From positions 1-64,000 of the forward strand of contig CAMDBB010000005.1 of NCBI GenBank assembly GCA_945889195.1: a stretch of 64,000 bases of DNA, read 5' to 3'. This document shows, in pieces, positions 8,056 through 16,241 of this stretch. The stretch is from Bifidobacterium breve. GTDB lineage: Bacteria > Actinomycetota > Actinomycetes > Nanopelagicales > Nanopelagicaceae. Under the pieces are notes generated by a model. The model was given only the letters and a program-made list of their open reading frames with translations, searched no databases and was not told the DNA's origin. Each line of letters opens with the position of its first letter. The stretch's first letter is position 1. The translations under genes were made by a program, and so were the position numbers.

Positions 8056-8611
8056 ACCAAGCTCTCCATCCCACTGCCGCCATAATCGTAAATGCAACGT
8101 AGAGCAGAGTTGTGAAGAGTAGCCCCTGGGTTGCATATAAAGCGACATAACCCAGATCGACAACGAGCCAGAGCGGCCAGCTGTCGTACTTTTCATAGAC
8201 CATCAAAATCTGCGCCGTTAAACTGCCGAAGAACAAGATGGCATCTACATAAGTGGAAGCGGCTCCGATTGATTTCAAGACCGGTCCAAGAATCAAAGTC
8301 GCAACAACAATCGCTGCCAGCGTATAGAGACGGAACTTATTCTTAAAAGGGCCAGGCTTGGCACCAGTTGGCTCCCACCCAAACCAACCGACAATTGCTG
8401 CTGCGATAAAGACTATTTGCAGTGCTGCACTTGCATAGAGTTCATATTGGAGAAAGAAGACGCCATACAGAGCGCTACTGAGCGCCCACCATGGCCAGGT
8501 AATGCGCTTGCCAGTAATTCCAAGGCCAACACCGATAAAGGATGCAATGGATGCTACAAATTCGAGATAAGAAACTTCATATCCCCACGCAGTAAAGAAA
8601 GTTGAAAACAC
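8021..8611 (-). CDS. pnuC: PnuC-family vitamin transporter, probably thiamine-specific (PnuT)
   Basis: Membrane carrier of the PnuC/SWEET-like fold (facilitated uptake of nicotinamide riboside, riboflavin or thiamine). Seven hydrophobic segments, with SYLEFVASIASFIGVGLGI near the N-terminus, WPWWALSSALYGVFFLQY, and WPLWLVVDLGYVALYATQG in the second half. About 196 residues. The start is uncertain: GTG 8611 has GAGG 6 nt upstream, while ATG 8623 has only GGA inside the aptamer stem, so I prefer the GTG. A TPP riboswitch directly upstream implies thiamine rather than nicotinamide riboside; TPP-controlled PnuC homologues are known as PnuT. Forms an operon with the downstream P-loop kinase (35-bp overlap). 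Confidence 0.88.
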   Translation of the reverse strand: MFSTFFTAWGYEVSYLEFVASIASFIGVGLGITGKRITWPWWALSSALYGVFFLQYELYASAALQIVFIAAAIVGWFGWEPTGAKPGPFKNKFRLYTLAAIVVATLILGPVLKSIGAASTYVDAILFFGSLTAQILMVYEKYDSWPLWLVVDLGYVALYATQGLLFTTLLYVAFTIMAAVGWRAWYGSHKRALRPL

Positions 8612-8625
8612 TTTTAACCTCATTT

Positions 8626-8702
8626 CTAGATCCGCATTACCGGACCAGTCAGACGGTCGACTTCAGGGTTGAAGTCCTCTCAGCCAATGTGGCTCCCGTT
8701 GC
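8626..8702 (-). ncRNA. TPP riboswitch (THI element)
   Basis: Minus-strand leader between crtB and the PnuC-family gene. In order: GGGAGCC (8697-8691) and GGCTGAGAGG with the invariant CTGAGA (8683-8678); a variable stem GACTTCA/TGAAGTC closing on ACCC (8676-8659); GACC then the conserved CTGA (8652-8649); hairpin GGTCCG/CGGATC (8646-8629) whose loop carries TAAT (8639-8636). These are the landmarks of the thiamine pyrophosphate aptamer in the right order and spacing. The aptamer ends just before a GAGG Shine-Dalgarno and the GTG at 8611, which suggests control of translation initiation; there is no T-run, so a transcriptional terminator is unlikely. It begins about 9 nt after the crtB stop codon. 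Confidence 0.87.
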
Positions 8703-8710
8703 TGCGTACT

Positions 8711-9589
8711 TTAGCGAATACGCGCTGCTATTGCTTGTAAGTAGGCAACGCCTGCAACTCGCGCCCGACGCCCTGTTGAGGTCTTGGCGCGCTTATTAAA
8801 GATGTCATAGCCGATTGCTTCGACTTCATCCACGATTCCGCAATACAACTCACTGGCTGCACGGATGCAGGGGCGAGAAACTTTATCGAGGTAGGCAATT
8901 CCAATCTCTGCCTCTGCTTGCAGCTGTCGCACTCGGGCGATTTGAAACTTGAGGGCTGCAATAATCTCTGGAGTTAAGGTGCGGCGCTCAAGAGCTGCTC
9001 GATCCACTCCAAATTTGGCAAGCTCTTGCAGCGGCAAATACACGCGACCGCGATCAAGATCTTCGCCAACATCGCGAATGAAGTTAGCGAGCTGAAAGGC
9101 AATTCCAAGTTTCTTTGCTGCTTCGTAGGCTCGTTGATCTGAGTAACCCAGGATAGGAACCATCTCAAGGCCGATGACAGCTGCAGAGCCATAGACATAT
9201 TCGAGAAGATTGTCGTACGTCTGATACTCAGTGACAGTTAAGTCCATCTCCATACTGTGTAGGAAATCCACAAAATGTTGGTGAGGAATATCAAACTTGC
9301 GAGCGGTATCTACTAAGGCGCGACCAATGTGGTCAGTGCTAGTGCCAGCTTTAAGGTCTGCTAACACTCCACTACTCCACGAACGCAAAGCATCTGCCTT
9401 CTCTTGCGGCGATAAAGTTGATGCTAAATCATCAACAATCTCATCGGCATAGCGCGCAAAGCCATATAAGGCATGAACGTGTGGACGTTTTTCAGCAGGC
9501 AACAAGAGCGTTGCTAAGTAGTACGTCTTTCCATGAAGCGAGTTAAGCCGCTTACATTCTTCATAAGAAGCTTTGAGCGCTGCATCCAT
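8711..9589 (-). CDS. crtB: Phytoene synthase
   Basis: Squalene/phytoene synthase family; joins two geranylgeranyl pyrophosphates head to head into phytoene. Both aspartate-rich motifs are present: ADEIVDD (about residues 48-54) and FIRDVGEDLDRGRVYLP, plus YGFARYADE and YGSAAVIGLEM. 292 residues, normal. Its ATG lies immediately after the crtI stop codon (0-nt gap), making crtE-crtI-crtB one operon. The 3' end is followed at once by a TPP riboswitch, so crt transcripts may read into the thiamine leader. Confidence 0.96.
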   Translation of the reverse strand: MDAALKASYEECKRLNSLHGKTYYLATLLLPAEKRPHVHALYGFARYADEIVDDLASTLSPQEKADALRSWSSGVLADLKAGTSTDHIGRALVDTARKFDIPHQHFVDFLHSMEMDLTVTEYQTYDNLLEYVYGSAAVIGLEMVPILGYSDQRAYEAAKKLGIAFQLANFIRDVGEDLDRGRVYLPLQELAKFGVDRAALERRTLTPEIIAALKFQIARVRQLQAEAEIGIAYLDKVSRPCIRAASELYCGIVDEVEAIGYDIFNKRAKTSTGRRARVAGVAYLQAIAARIR

Positions 9590-11074
9590 CTACTTAACCG
9601 GACCCACAATGCGTTCGGCAGCAAGGCGACCTGAAATCAGAACCATAGGAACTCCAACGCCAGGTTGGGTTCCACTGCCAGCAAAGACAACATTCTCAAA
9701 ACCAGCTGCCATATTGCGAGGTCTAAATGGACCTGTCTGGAAGAAGGTATGCGCGCTAGCAAATGGCGCACCGCGCTCCATACCTTGCGCCTGCCAATCC
9801 AGGGGAGTGGTCAGTACTTCCGTCTCAATGGCGTCTTCAAATCCGGTGTAACCACGATCTTCGAGAGTCTTAATCATCTGATCACGATACGGCTTTGCCT
9901 GTTTGGTCCAATCAATATCTGCATCCAAGTTAGGAGTTGGATAGAGGATGTAATAAGACTGCTTGCCGGCAGGCGCTAAAGATGGATCATCATGTGTTGG
10001 GACTGTGACCAAGACAGACGGATCTGTCATCAAGACCTTCTTATTGATAAGTTCATCAAAAACGCCATCCCACGATTCACCGAAGTGAATGTTGTGATGG
10101 GCGATATGGTCATACTTCTTAGATGAGCCCACAAGAAGCGTTGCGCATGATGGTGAGTAGTTAAGACGTTTGATATTGAGAGGAGTCTTTCCGAGCAGAT
10201 CGCGCCATACAACTGGCAAATCAGGATTCATCACAACAACATCGCAACCAATACGTTCTCCGGTATCGGTAAGAACTGCTTTGACGCGACCATTCTCTTT
10301 CTCAAGGCCAGTGACTGTGGTGTTGTACTTAAATTCAACACCATGCTTTTGCGCCGCAGCTGCTAGCGCACGTGGAACAGCATGCATTCCGCCCTTAGGG
10401 AAGAAGACGCCATTGACTGAATCCATGTAGGCGATGACTGCATAAATTGCTAGAGCTTGCTGTGGGCTGACACCGGCATACATCGCCTGGAATGAGTAGA
10501 CCTTCTGCAGACGTGGATCCTTCAGATATTGATTTACCTTTGGCTGCAAATGTCTAAACCCACCCAAGGCAATGAGTCGAGCCAAGTTAGGTGTGAGCAG
10601 GTTTAAAGGTGAGTCGATGTTCTTATCAATAAAGTCATTCATCTCGTACTTATAAAGCTTGGTGACGAAGTCAACGTACTTGCGATAGCCCAACGCTTCT
10701 TCAGCAGAGACCTGGGTGCGAATCTCTTCTTCCATCTGCGCAGTATTGGCGTGGACGTCTATCTGCGAACCATCGGCGTAGAAGGCGCGATACAGAGGAG
10801 AAAGAGGCATCAATTCGAGCCAATCTTTCAGATCTTCACCTACGCAACTAAAGGCATCTTGAATCAGTGATGGCATTGTTAAAACAGTTGGTCCAGTGTC
10901 AAAGGAATAACCATCTTTATTGAGCAATCCACTTCGCCCACCTGGTACTGATTCACGTTCAACCACAGTGACCTTACGTCCTGCACCCGCCAAGCGAAGT
11001 GCGGCGCTGAGTCCACCAAGACCTGCACCTACTACTACGACGTGATCTGTTGGACCTTTAACTCTTCTGACCAT
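9590..11074 (-). CDS. crtI: Phytoene desaturase (CrtI)
   Basis: FAD-dependent CrtI-type desaturase that converts phytoene towards lycopene. The N-terminal dinucleotide fold reads VVVGAGLGGLSAALRLAGAG (about residues 13-32), followed by VERESVPGGRSG and DTGPTVLTMP. The C-terminal flavin region FAGSGTQPGVGVPMVLISGR is intact. 494 residues. Start and the crtE stop overlap by one base (TAATG). Middle gene of the crtE-crtI-crtB operon. Confidence 0.96.
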   Translation of the reverse strand: MVRRVKGPTDHVVVVGAGLGGLSAALRLAGAGRKVTVVERESVPGGRSGLLNKDGYSFDTGPTVLTMPSLIQDAFSCVGEDLKDWLELMPLSPLYRAFYADGSQIDVHANTAQMEEEIRTQVSAEEALGYRKYVDFVTKLYKYEMNDFIDKNIDSPLNLLTPNLARLIALGGFRHLQPKVNQYLKDPRLQKVYSFQAMYAGVSPQQALAIYAVIAYMDSVNGVFFPKGGMHAVPRALAAAAQKHGVEFKYNTTVTGLEKENGRVKAVLTDTGERIGCDVVVMNPDLPVVWRDLLGKTPLNIKRLNYSPSCATLLVGSSKKYDHIAHHNIHFGESWDGVFDELINKKVLMTDPSVLVTVPTHDDPSLAPAGKQSYYILYPTPNLDADIDWTKQAKPYRDQMIKTLEDRGYTGFEDAIETEVLTTPLDWQAQGMERGAPFASAHTFFQTGPFRPRNMAAGFENVVFAGSGTQPGVGVPMVLISGRLAAERIVGPVK

Positions 11075-12159
11075 TAGTGACTCCTACGGATTGCTGTCTC
11101 AGCGAGAGCTAAGAGAAATGGACGTGCATCTGGGTGGATTGCCGAACTATTTGCCGCTGCACGAGATTCTTCGCCGAGACGGTCAATGAGTTTTTCTACA
11201 TCTGCCACAGCACCTGTTTCAGTAATGAGCGTGCGGAGAGATTCTATTTTTTCGCTAGATAGCGCAGGGTTGCCCAAGTTCTTCACCAACTCTTCACGAG
11301 CTGCGCCTTGCGCCTTCTCGAGGGTCATCGCCATCAACACTGTGCGCTTTCCTTCACGCAGATCATCACCGGCAGGCTTACCAGTGGTTTGCGGATCTCC
11401 AAAAATTCCAAGTAGGTCATCGCGCAATTGAAAAGCTTCACCGAGTGGAAGTCCGTAGGCCGAAAGTACGTTGAGAAGTTCTGAGTGTTCTGATGCAGAT
11501 GGACGAGCCATGACTGCACCCAAATGGAGCGGACGTTCAATGGTGTACTTGCCAGATTTATATCGCGCAATACGGAGCGAGCGTTCAACGCTATGTTCGC
11601 GCTCTCCAGCTTCGCGGACATCGAGATATTGACCGGCCATGAGTTCAATGCGCATCTCATCATGGATGCGAAGAGCTGCAGTCAGTGCATCATGTGACAA
11701 ACCTGAGTTGTGCAACATGTGATCAGACCAGACGAGTGCAAGATCGCCTAAGAGAACTGCAGCTGCTTCACCAAATTGTTCGGCAAGTCCTGCCATTGAT
11801 CCTTGGCGATGTAAATTTTCAAAGTGGCGGTGGATTGCAGGTTTGCCACGGCGGGTATCTGACCCATCCATCAAGTCATCATGAATAAGTGCACATGCCT
11901 GCAGTAGTTCAAGGCTGGCCATTGCGCGGATCTCAGTCTTACTTGGCACAGATCCTGCTGCCATGAAACCGGCATAGGCAAAGAGTGGGCGAAGGCGTTT
12001 TCCGCCTTCAAGTAAGTAATCTTCAAGAGCATCACAGACAGGAGTCAATTCGGATGCGATGCTGGTGAGGTAGTCGCGTTGTTGCGCCAGATAAAGGGTC
12101 AGCTCCTCTTTCACCGCATCGCGCACAGCAGTTGCGCTGCTCAAGAGCTCTTTATCCAC
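11074..12159 (-). CDS. crtE: Geranylgeranyl diphosphate synthase (polyprenyl synthetase)
   Basis: Trans-isoprenyl diphosphate synthase supplying GGPP to CrtB. Shows LLEGGKRLRPLFAYAGF, the first aspartate-rich motif LIHDDLMDGSDTRRGKPAIH (DDxxD) and the second FQLRDDLLGIFGD. 361 residues. GTG at 12159 lies 6 nt after a perfect TACCTT -10 on the minus strand, so the mRNA is probably leaderless. Divergent from metF with only 22 bp between the start codons. The mycobacterial idsA2 gene occupies the same neighbourhood next to pknL and metF. Confidence 0.95.
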   Translation of the reverse strand: MDKELLSSATAVRDAVKEELTLYLAQQRDYLTSIASELTPVCDALEDYLLEGGKRLRPLFAYAGFMAAGSVPSKTEIRAMASLELLQACALIHDDLMDGSDTRRGKPAIHRHFENLHRQGSMAGLAEQFGEAAAVLLGDLALVWSDHMLHNSGLSHDALTAALRIHDEMRIELMAGQYLDVREAGEREHSVERSLRIARYKSGKYTIERPLHLGAVMARPSASEHSELLNVLSAYGLPLGEAFQLRDDLLGIFGDPQTTGKPAGDDLREGKRTVLMAMTLEKAQGAAREELVKNLGNPALSSEKIESLRTLITETGAVADVEKLIDRLGEESRAAANSSAIHPDARPFLLALAETAIRRSH

Positions 12160-12181
12160 GGAGAAAAGGTACCCTGACGCA
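12160..12181. promoter_or_regulatory. Overlapping divergent promoters of crtE (-) and metF (+)
   Basis: The entire 22-bp gap holds two -10 elements that share the palindrome GGTACC (12168-12173). Plus strand: TACCCT at 12170-12175, then 6 nt, then GTG 12182 (metF). Minus strand: TACCTT at 12171-12166, then 6 nt, then GTG 12159 (crtE). Both predict transcription starting on the G of the start codon. Any -35 contacts must lie inside the other gene's coding region. Confidence 0.65.
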
Positions 12182-13051
12182 GTGATGATGCGCAGTCTGA
12201 AGAATCAATTGACCTACTCATTTGAGTTCTTCCCTCCTAAAGATGTCGAGGGTGAAGAACGCTTATGGGCTGCGATGTCACAGCTTGAATCCATCGCCCC
12301 AGATTTCATCTCTGTGACCTATGGCGCAGGCGGCTCGACCCGTGATCGCACTATTCGTATTACCTCTGAAATTACCGCTCGCACTCATATTCCAACTGTC
12401 GCCCACCTGACATGTGTTGGATCCACTCGCGATGAGCTAATTGAGATTCTAGGAAAATATCGCGATGCCGGCATCAAAAGTATCTTGGCACTTCGAGGAG
12501 ATCCAACCGGTGGCCCGCGCGCGCCATGGACTCCAACGCCGAATGGACTTAGCCACGCAGATGAACTCGTCACTCTCGCAGCTGAATTTGGTGGTTTTAC
12601 TATCGGAGTCGCTGCATTTCCAGATGGCCATCCTGCCTCTGATGGGGATTTTTCTCACGATATCGAAGTACTGATCGAGAAAGAACGTCGTGGCGCCACC
12701 TTTGCAACAACACAATTCTTCTTTGAAGTTGATAAATGGAAATCTCTTGTAGATAAATTAGAAGCGAAAGGTTCTTCGCTACCCATCATTCCTGGAATAT
12801 TGCCGGTGACAAATGTGAAGCAACTTAACCGAATGGCTGAATTGAGCGGCACACCAATTCCAGCGAGCGTTTCTGAAGCCTTTGCGAAAGTTGAAGATAA
12901 CCCTGAAGATGTTCGCAAGTTAGGCGTTGATATCGCCACCAAGCTCTGCCAAGAGTTACTTGAAGCGGGTGCTCCTGGGCTCCACTTCTACACGATGAAT
13001 ACATCAACTGCGACTCGTGAGATTTACTCTCAGATTATGGATTTGCGTTAA
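12182..13051 (+). CDS. metF: Methylenetetrahydrofolate reductase
   Basis: FAD-dependent TIM-barrel enzyme that makes 5-methyl-THF for methionine synthesis. Family landmarks: YSFEFFPPKDVEGEE with the catalytic Glu, SVTYGAGGSTRDRT, AHLTCVGSTRDE, LALRGDPTGG and a C-terminal GLHFYTMN. 289 residues. GTG 12182 (followed by two ATGs at 12185 and 12188) is 6 nt downstream of TACCCT, suggesting a leaderless transcript. A phosphatidyltransferase gene follows after 4 nt. MetF also sits beside the prenyl synthase in mycobacteria. Confidence 0.95.
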   Translation: MMMRSLKNQLTYSFEFFPPKDVEGEERLWAAMSQLESIAPDFISVTYGAGGSTRDRTIRITSEITARTHIPTVAHLTCVGSTRDELIEILGKYRDAGIKSILALRGDPTGGPRAPWTPTPNGLSHADELVTLAAEFGGFTIGVAAFPDGHPASDGDFSHDIEVLIEKERRGATFATTQFFFEVDKWKSLVDKLEAKGSSLPIIPGILPVTNVKQLNRMAELSGTPIPASVSEAFAKVEDNPEDVRKLGVDIATKLCQELLEAGAPGLHFYTMNTSTATREIYSQIMDLR

Positions 13052-13055
13052 GCAG

Positions 13056-13679
13056 ATGGCGCTGACCGAATCAGAGTTCAAAGATAGATGGAGCAAGCTC
13101 CACGGGGGAGCCGATGTTGAAGGTGTAGTTGGTGGTTGGCTCTCATTTTCATATCAAGCAGCGCGCGTCTGCACCGCACTTCGCATCACACCTAATCTGC
13201 TGACACTTCTAGGTTTACTCACCGCCATCGCTATGGCGTTATCTACCTATGCAGCGATTGCCTTATTACTCCTTGTTGTTTCGCTCTTCTTCGATGGCAT
13301 CGATGGCAGCGTGGCGATTGTGCAGGAACGAGATAGCCAATGGGGCGCGCTCCTTGATTCACTGGCAGATCGCATCTCTGAAGCGTGCTGGTTGTATATG
13401 GGTTGGCGTTTGGGAATTCCAGCATGGCTAGCCATCACGATGTGGATGGTTGCATCAATTCAAGAGTATGCACGCGCACGAATGGCATCTCTCGGCCACC
13501 ACGAAGTTGGAGTTGTAACTGTTACTGAAAGACCAGTGCGTGCAATCTTTATGGCCTTTGCTCTACTTTTCTATATCTTTGATGTCCCTGGGTTACTCGT
13601 TATCTCTTATGTATTCCTTGCGCTGTTGGTATTTAGCTTCTTGCAAGTAATGCGCGTTATCTCTCTAAAATTGCGTTAG
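13056..13679 (+). CDS. CDP-alcohol phosphatidyltransferase family protein, altered motif
   Basis: Integral membrane enzyme family that joins a CDP-activated lipid to an alcohol (PgsA, phosphatidylinositol-phosphate synthase and related). The core motif reads DGSVAI, then eight residues, G, three residues, D, three residues, D (DSLAD). The family consensus is DGxxAR, so the Arg that normally contacts the CMP phosphate is Ile here. A later segment EYARARMASLGHHEVGVV followed by ERPVR resembles the inositol-phosphate synthase branch. Start ATG 13056 is 4 nt after metF; the longer frame from 13017 lies inside metF. Ends with a 23-bp convergent overlap with the carotenoid desaturase gene. Substrate unknown; activity is uncertain given the substitution. 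Confidence 0.85.
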   Translation: MALTESEFKDRWSKLHGGADVEGVVGGWLSFSYQAARVCTALRITPNLLTLLGLLTAIAMALSTYAAIALLLLVVSLFFDGIDGSVAIVQERDSQWGALLDSLADRISEACWLYMGWRLGIPAWLAITMWMVASIQEYARARMASLGHHEVGVVTVTERPVRAIFMAFALLFYIFDVPGLLVISYVFLALLVFSFLQVMRVISLKLR

Positions 13680-15168
13680 CCACAATCTCTGCGCTTAAGC
13701 CCACAAGCGGCAGCCCGCCACCTGGATGCGCAGACCCTCCCACGAGATAGAGCCCTTTAATAGGTGAACGATTCTTAGCGCGCGCAAAGGCAGAACGCGC
13801 TCCATTGCTAGAAGTTCCATAGATCGAACCACCGGGAGCGTGCACAGAATTTTGTAGATCAAGTGGTGTGCGAATTTCAAGAACTTCTAAGCGATCACGG
13901 ATAGATATTCCGCGAGCTTCAATCTGATCAATAATGCTGTTGGCGTAGCGACGTGCAAACTCGGCATCGCTCCAATCAAAGCCATCGCTGCCTTTGCTAT
14001 GACGCGGAGCATTAACAAGCACAAACCACGCTTCATGTCCGGCGTCTTTGACCATCAAGGGATCATTTGGCGCGCAGATATAAATGGTTGGCTTTTCAAC
14101 TGGCGTCTTTGTCGTGAAGATTGATTCAAATTCAGCGTCGTAATCTTCGGGAAACAAAATTGTGTGGTGTGAAAGCGCTGGAGCAGTACTTGGCTTAAGC
14201 CCTAAGAGGAGTGAGAAACCTGCAAGGGATGGCTCTGATTTGGAAAGTGACTTTGCTACCTTCTTGGCGGTACGACTGCCAGGCAATAACTTTTCGTAGA
14301 GGAACTGCGCATCCGTATTGGCAACGATGCGGTCGAAGGAGCGATGTTCGCCATTGGCAATCAGGCCAGTGACCTTGTCGCCTTGGTGGGTAATTTCAGT
14401 AACAAAGGTATTAAGGTTGATTGTCACGCCTAATTTTTCACAGCGCTGCGTAATCTTCTCGGACAAAGTTCCGATACCACCTTTGATATGCCAGGCACCA
14501 AAGGCCTCTTCTACAAATGCAATTGTTGATAGAACTGCAGGAGCCGAACGTGGATCAGAACCACTGTATGTGGCGTAGCGATCCATAATCTTTGAAAGGT
14601 AAGGACTTTCAATCTTCAAACCGCGTAGTGATTTCCAAGGCGCGATGGTGGCTAAGTCGCGCAATACCCGGGGGCGCTTGAGTAGCGAGAAAGGGGATTT
14701 CAGTTCAGATTCGACAAAGGGTTCGCGCGAGACATCCCACATCGCTTCAGCGCGCAGCATGACGCGCTCCCATTCGGCAGCGCTGAGGTCACCTAGCGAT
14801 TGGCTAATTGCCTCTAACGTCTTCTTCCGTGACAAGTTAGCGAACTGCACTGATTTGCCGTCATGAAATCGGTAATCAAAGGACGGATTCACTTCTTCAA
14901 GCTCTACAACGCGCCCCATGACTTCGCCAGTACGTTGAAAGAAATCGCGATAAACAGCAGGAAGCGTTAAGAGCGAGGGACCGGTATCAAAGGCATATCG
15001 CCCAATCCATTCAGTGCGACATTTTCCACCGGTGCGATCGGATGCTTCAAAAATTGTGACGCGGTGTCCTGCTTTGGCTAGACGAGCCGCGGTGCAGAGT
15101 CCACCGATACCTGCACCGATGACTGCAATCTCTTCCGGTGTAGAGACTCTTCCCACGTGGCCGGTCAT
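13657..15168 (-). CDS. CrtI-family carotenoid desaturase, second copy (CrtD-like)
   Basis: FAD-dependent amine-oxidase/CrtI family protein of 503 residues. The nucleotide-binding motif IAVIGAGIGGLCTAARLAKA opens the protein, followed by EASDRTGGKCRTEW and FDTGPSLLTLP; the C-terminus has GLYLVGGSAHPGGGLPLVGL. It is clearly distinct from CrtI at 9590. Its operon partners (CrtA-, CruF- and glycosyltransferase-like genes upstream) suggest it desaturates the hydrated end of a carotenoid, the CrtD role (3,4- or 3',4'-desaturation); a CrtO-type ketolase is the main alternative. I chose ATG 15168, which overlaps the upstream stop as ATGA, over an ATG 18 bp further upstream. Confidence 0.88.
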   Translation of the reverse strand: MTGHVGRVSTPEEIAVIGAGIGGLCTAARLAKAGHRVTIFEASDRTGGKCRTEWIGRYAFDTGPSLLTLPAVYRDFFQRTGEVMGRVVELEEVNPSFDYRFHDGKSVQFANLSRKKTLEAISQSLGDLSAAEWERVMLRAEAMWDVSREPFVESELKSPFSLLKRPRVLRDLATIAPWKSLRGLKIESPYLSKIMDRYATYSGSDPRSAPAVLSTIAFVEEAFGAWHIKGGIGTLSEKITQRCEKLGVTINLNTFVTEITHQGDKVTGLIANGEHRSFDRIVANTDAQFLYEKLLPGSRTAKKVAKSLSKSEPSLAGFSLLLGLKPSTAPALSHHTILFPEDYDAEFESIFTTKTPVEKPTIYICAPNDPLMVKDAGHEAWFVLVNAPRHSKGSDGFDWSDAEFARRYANSIIDQIEARGISIRDRLEVLEIRTPLDLQNSVHAPGGSIYGTSSNGARSAFARAKNRSPIKGLYLVGGSAHPGGGLPLVGLSAEIVANAILER

Positions 15169-16238
15169 ACAGTGCGGCCCTTCCACTGAACTTTTCCGCG
15201 CTTGCTCCAGGAATAGACGATGAGATAAATCAAGAGCGCAGATGAGAGTGGATGTAAGAAGGCGTAGATGGGATTACTGCGCGAACGCAGCGCGCTCAGT
15301 TCACGTGTTAACACTGAGAGGAGGAAGAGGATAAAACCGATGAGATAACCGTTCAAGAAAAGAACGAAGGGAAGGATTCCGACAGTAAAGATAAAGAAGA
15401 TTGCCACAAATGATCCGATGCGACCACCAAAGGCTTTCCAGAGTGATTTTCCATAACCGCTGCGCAGCTCATCAAATGATGAGTACATGCGCGTCTTAGC
15501 GATAGCCGATCCCTCGGTAACGATTCCCTTAAAGCCAGATGCAATGAGCGAACGAGCAATTTCAATATCGTCAAGAATTTTGCCTGAGACAGTCGAGAAG
15601 CCTTCGATGATATCGAGCGCCTCTTTGCGCACCACAAAGAATTGGCCATTAGCAATCGCAGTTGAGCGAATTGGATACTTCTCAGCAAGGCGAAGCACAA
15701 CGGTGCTCATCCAAGACCAATGCAAGAGTGGCTGAATCAACTTCTCTGAAAAAGTAACGGCAACTTGCTGAGGATAAGGAGAGACGAAATCTAGCTTCAG
15801 ATCTTTGAGTTGGTTGATAGCGCGGGCCAAGGCTTTTGGCTTCAAGCGCACATCGGCATCGATGGTGACAATGAATTCAGAGTCGGCAGCTTCATACCCA
15901 GCCTGAAGCGCAGATACCTTTCCCAGCCAGCCGGTGCGTAGTTCAGGTGAATCAATCACTGTGAAGCGAGAGTCACCAGCGATTGCCTGCCTAATGAGCG
16001 CGAGGGTGTCGTCGGTGGATGAGTCGTTAACGAGAATGAACTTGAGATTATCAACGCTACTCTGGCTAGATAGTGCCGAGATGCACTCTGCAACATTTTC
16101 AGCTTCATTGCGCATCGGCACAACAACCGTAACTGATTCACTGACAAGGTCATCATTTTCAGGCTTACGAATAGTGATGAAGTTAAAGACTGAAATAGAA
16201 AAAGTGAGAAAGACTAAAACCAGGGCAATGAATGACAT
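15165..16238 (-). CDS. Family 2 glycosyltransferase, CruG-like
   Basis: Membrane-anchored GT-A glycosyltransferase. An N-terminal membrane helix (about residues 3-22), then VVVPMRNEAENVAECISAL, VNDSSTDDT, GWLGKVSALQAGY and VTIDADVRL, the DxD-type metal and sugar-nucleotide site, with three further hydrophobic segments at the C-terminus (about 265-345). The order cruF-glycosyltransferase matches the cyanobacterial cruF-cruG pair that makes carotenoid glycosides, so I infer that it glycosylates the tertiary hydroxyl made by CruF. Located 3 nt after cruF and overlapping the downstream desaturase gene by 4 bp. A role in another glycolipid is possible. Confidence 0.85.
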   Translation of the reverse strand: MSFIALVLVFLTFSISVFNFITIRKPENDDLVSESVTVVVPMRNEAENVAECISALSSQSSVDNLKFILVNDSSTDDTLALIRQAIAGDSRFTVIDSPELRTGWLGKVSALQAGYEAADSEFIVTIDADVRLKPKALARAINQLKDLKLDFVSPYPQQVAVTFSEKLIQPLLHWSWMSTVVLRLAEKYPIRSTAIANGQFFVVRKEALDIIEGFSTVSGKILDDIEIARSLIASGFKGIVTEGSAIAKTRMYSSFDELRSGYGKSLWKAFGGRIGSFVAIFFIFTVGILPFVLFLNGYLIGFILFLLSVLTRELSALRSRSNPIYAFLHPLSSALLIYLIVYSWSKRGKVQWKGRTV

Positions 16239-16241
16239 TAA

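Noticed and set aside
8056..8196. N-terminal extension of the P-loop kinase
   Set aside because: It would overlap the transporter gene by 176 bp and reads as a shadow of it; the Shine-Dalgarno before 8055 decides the start.
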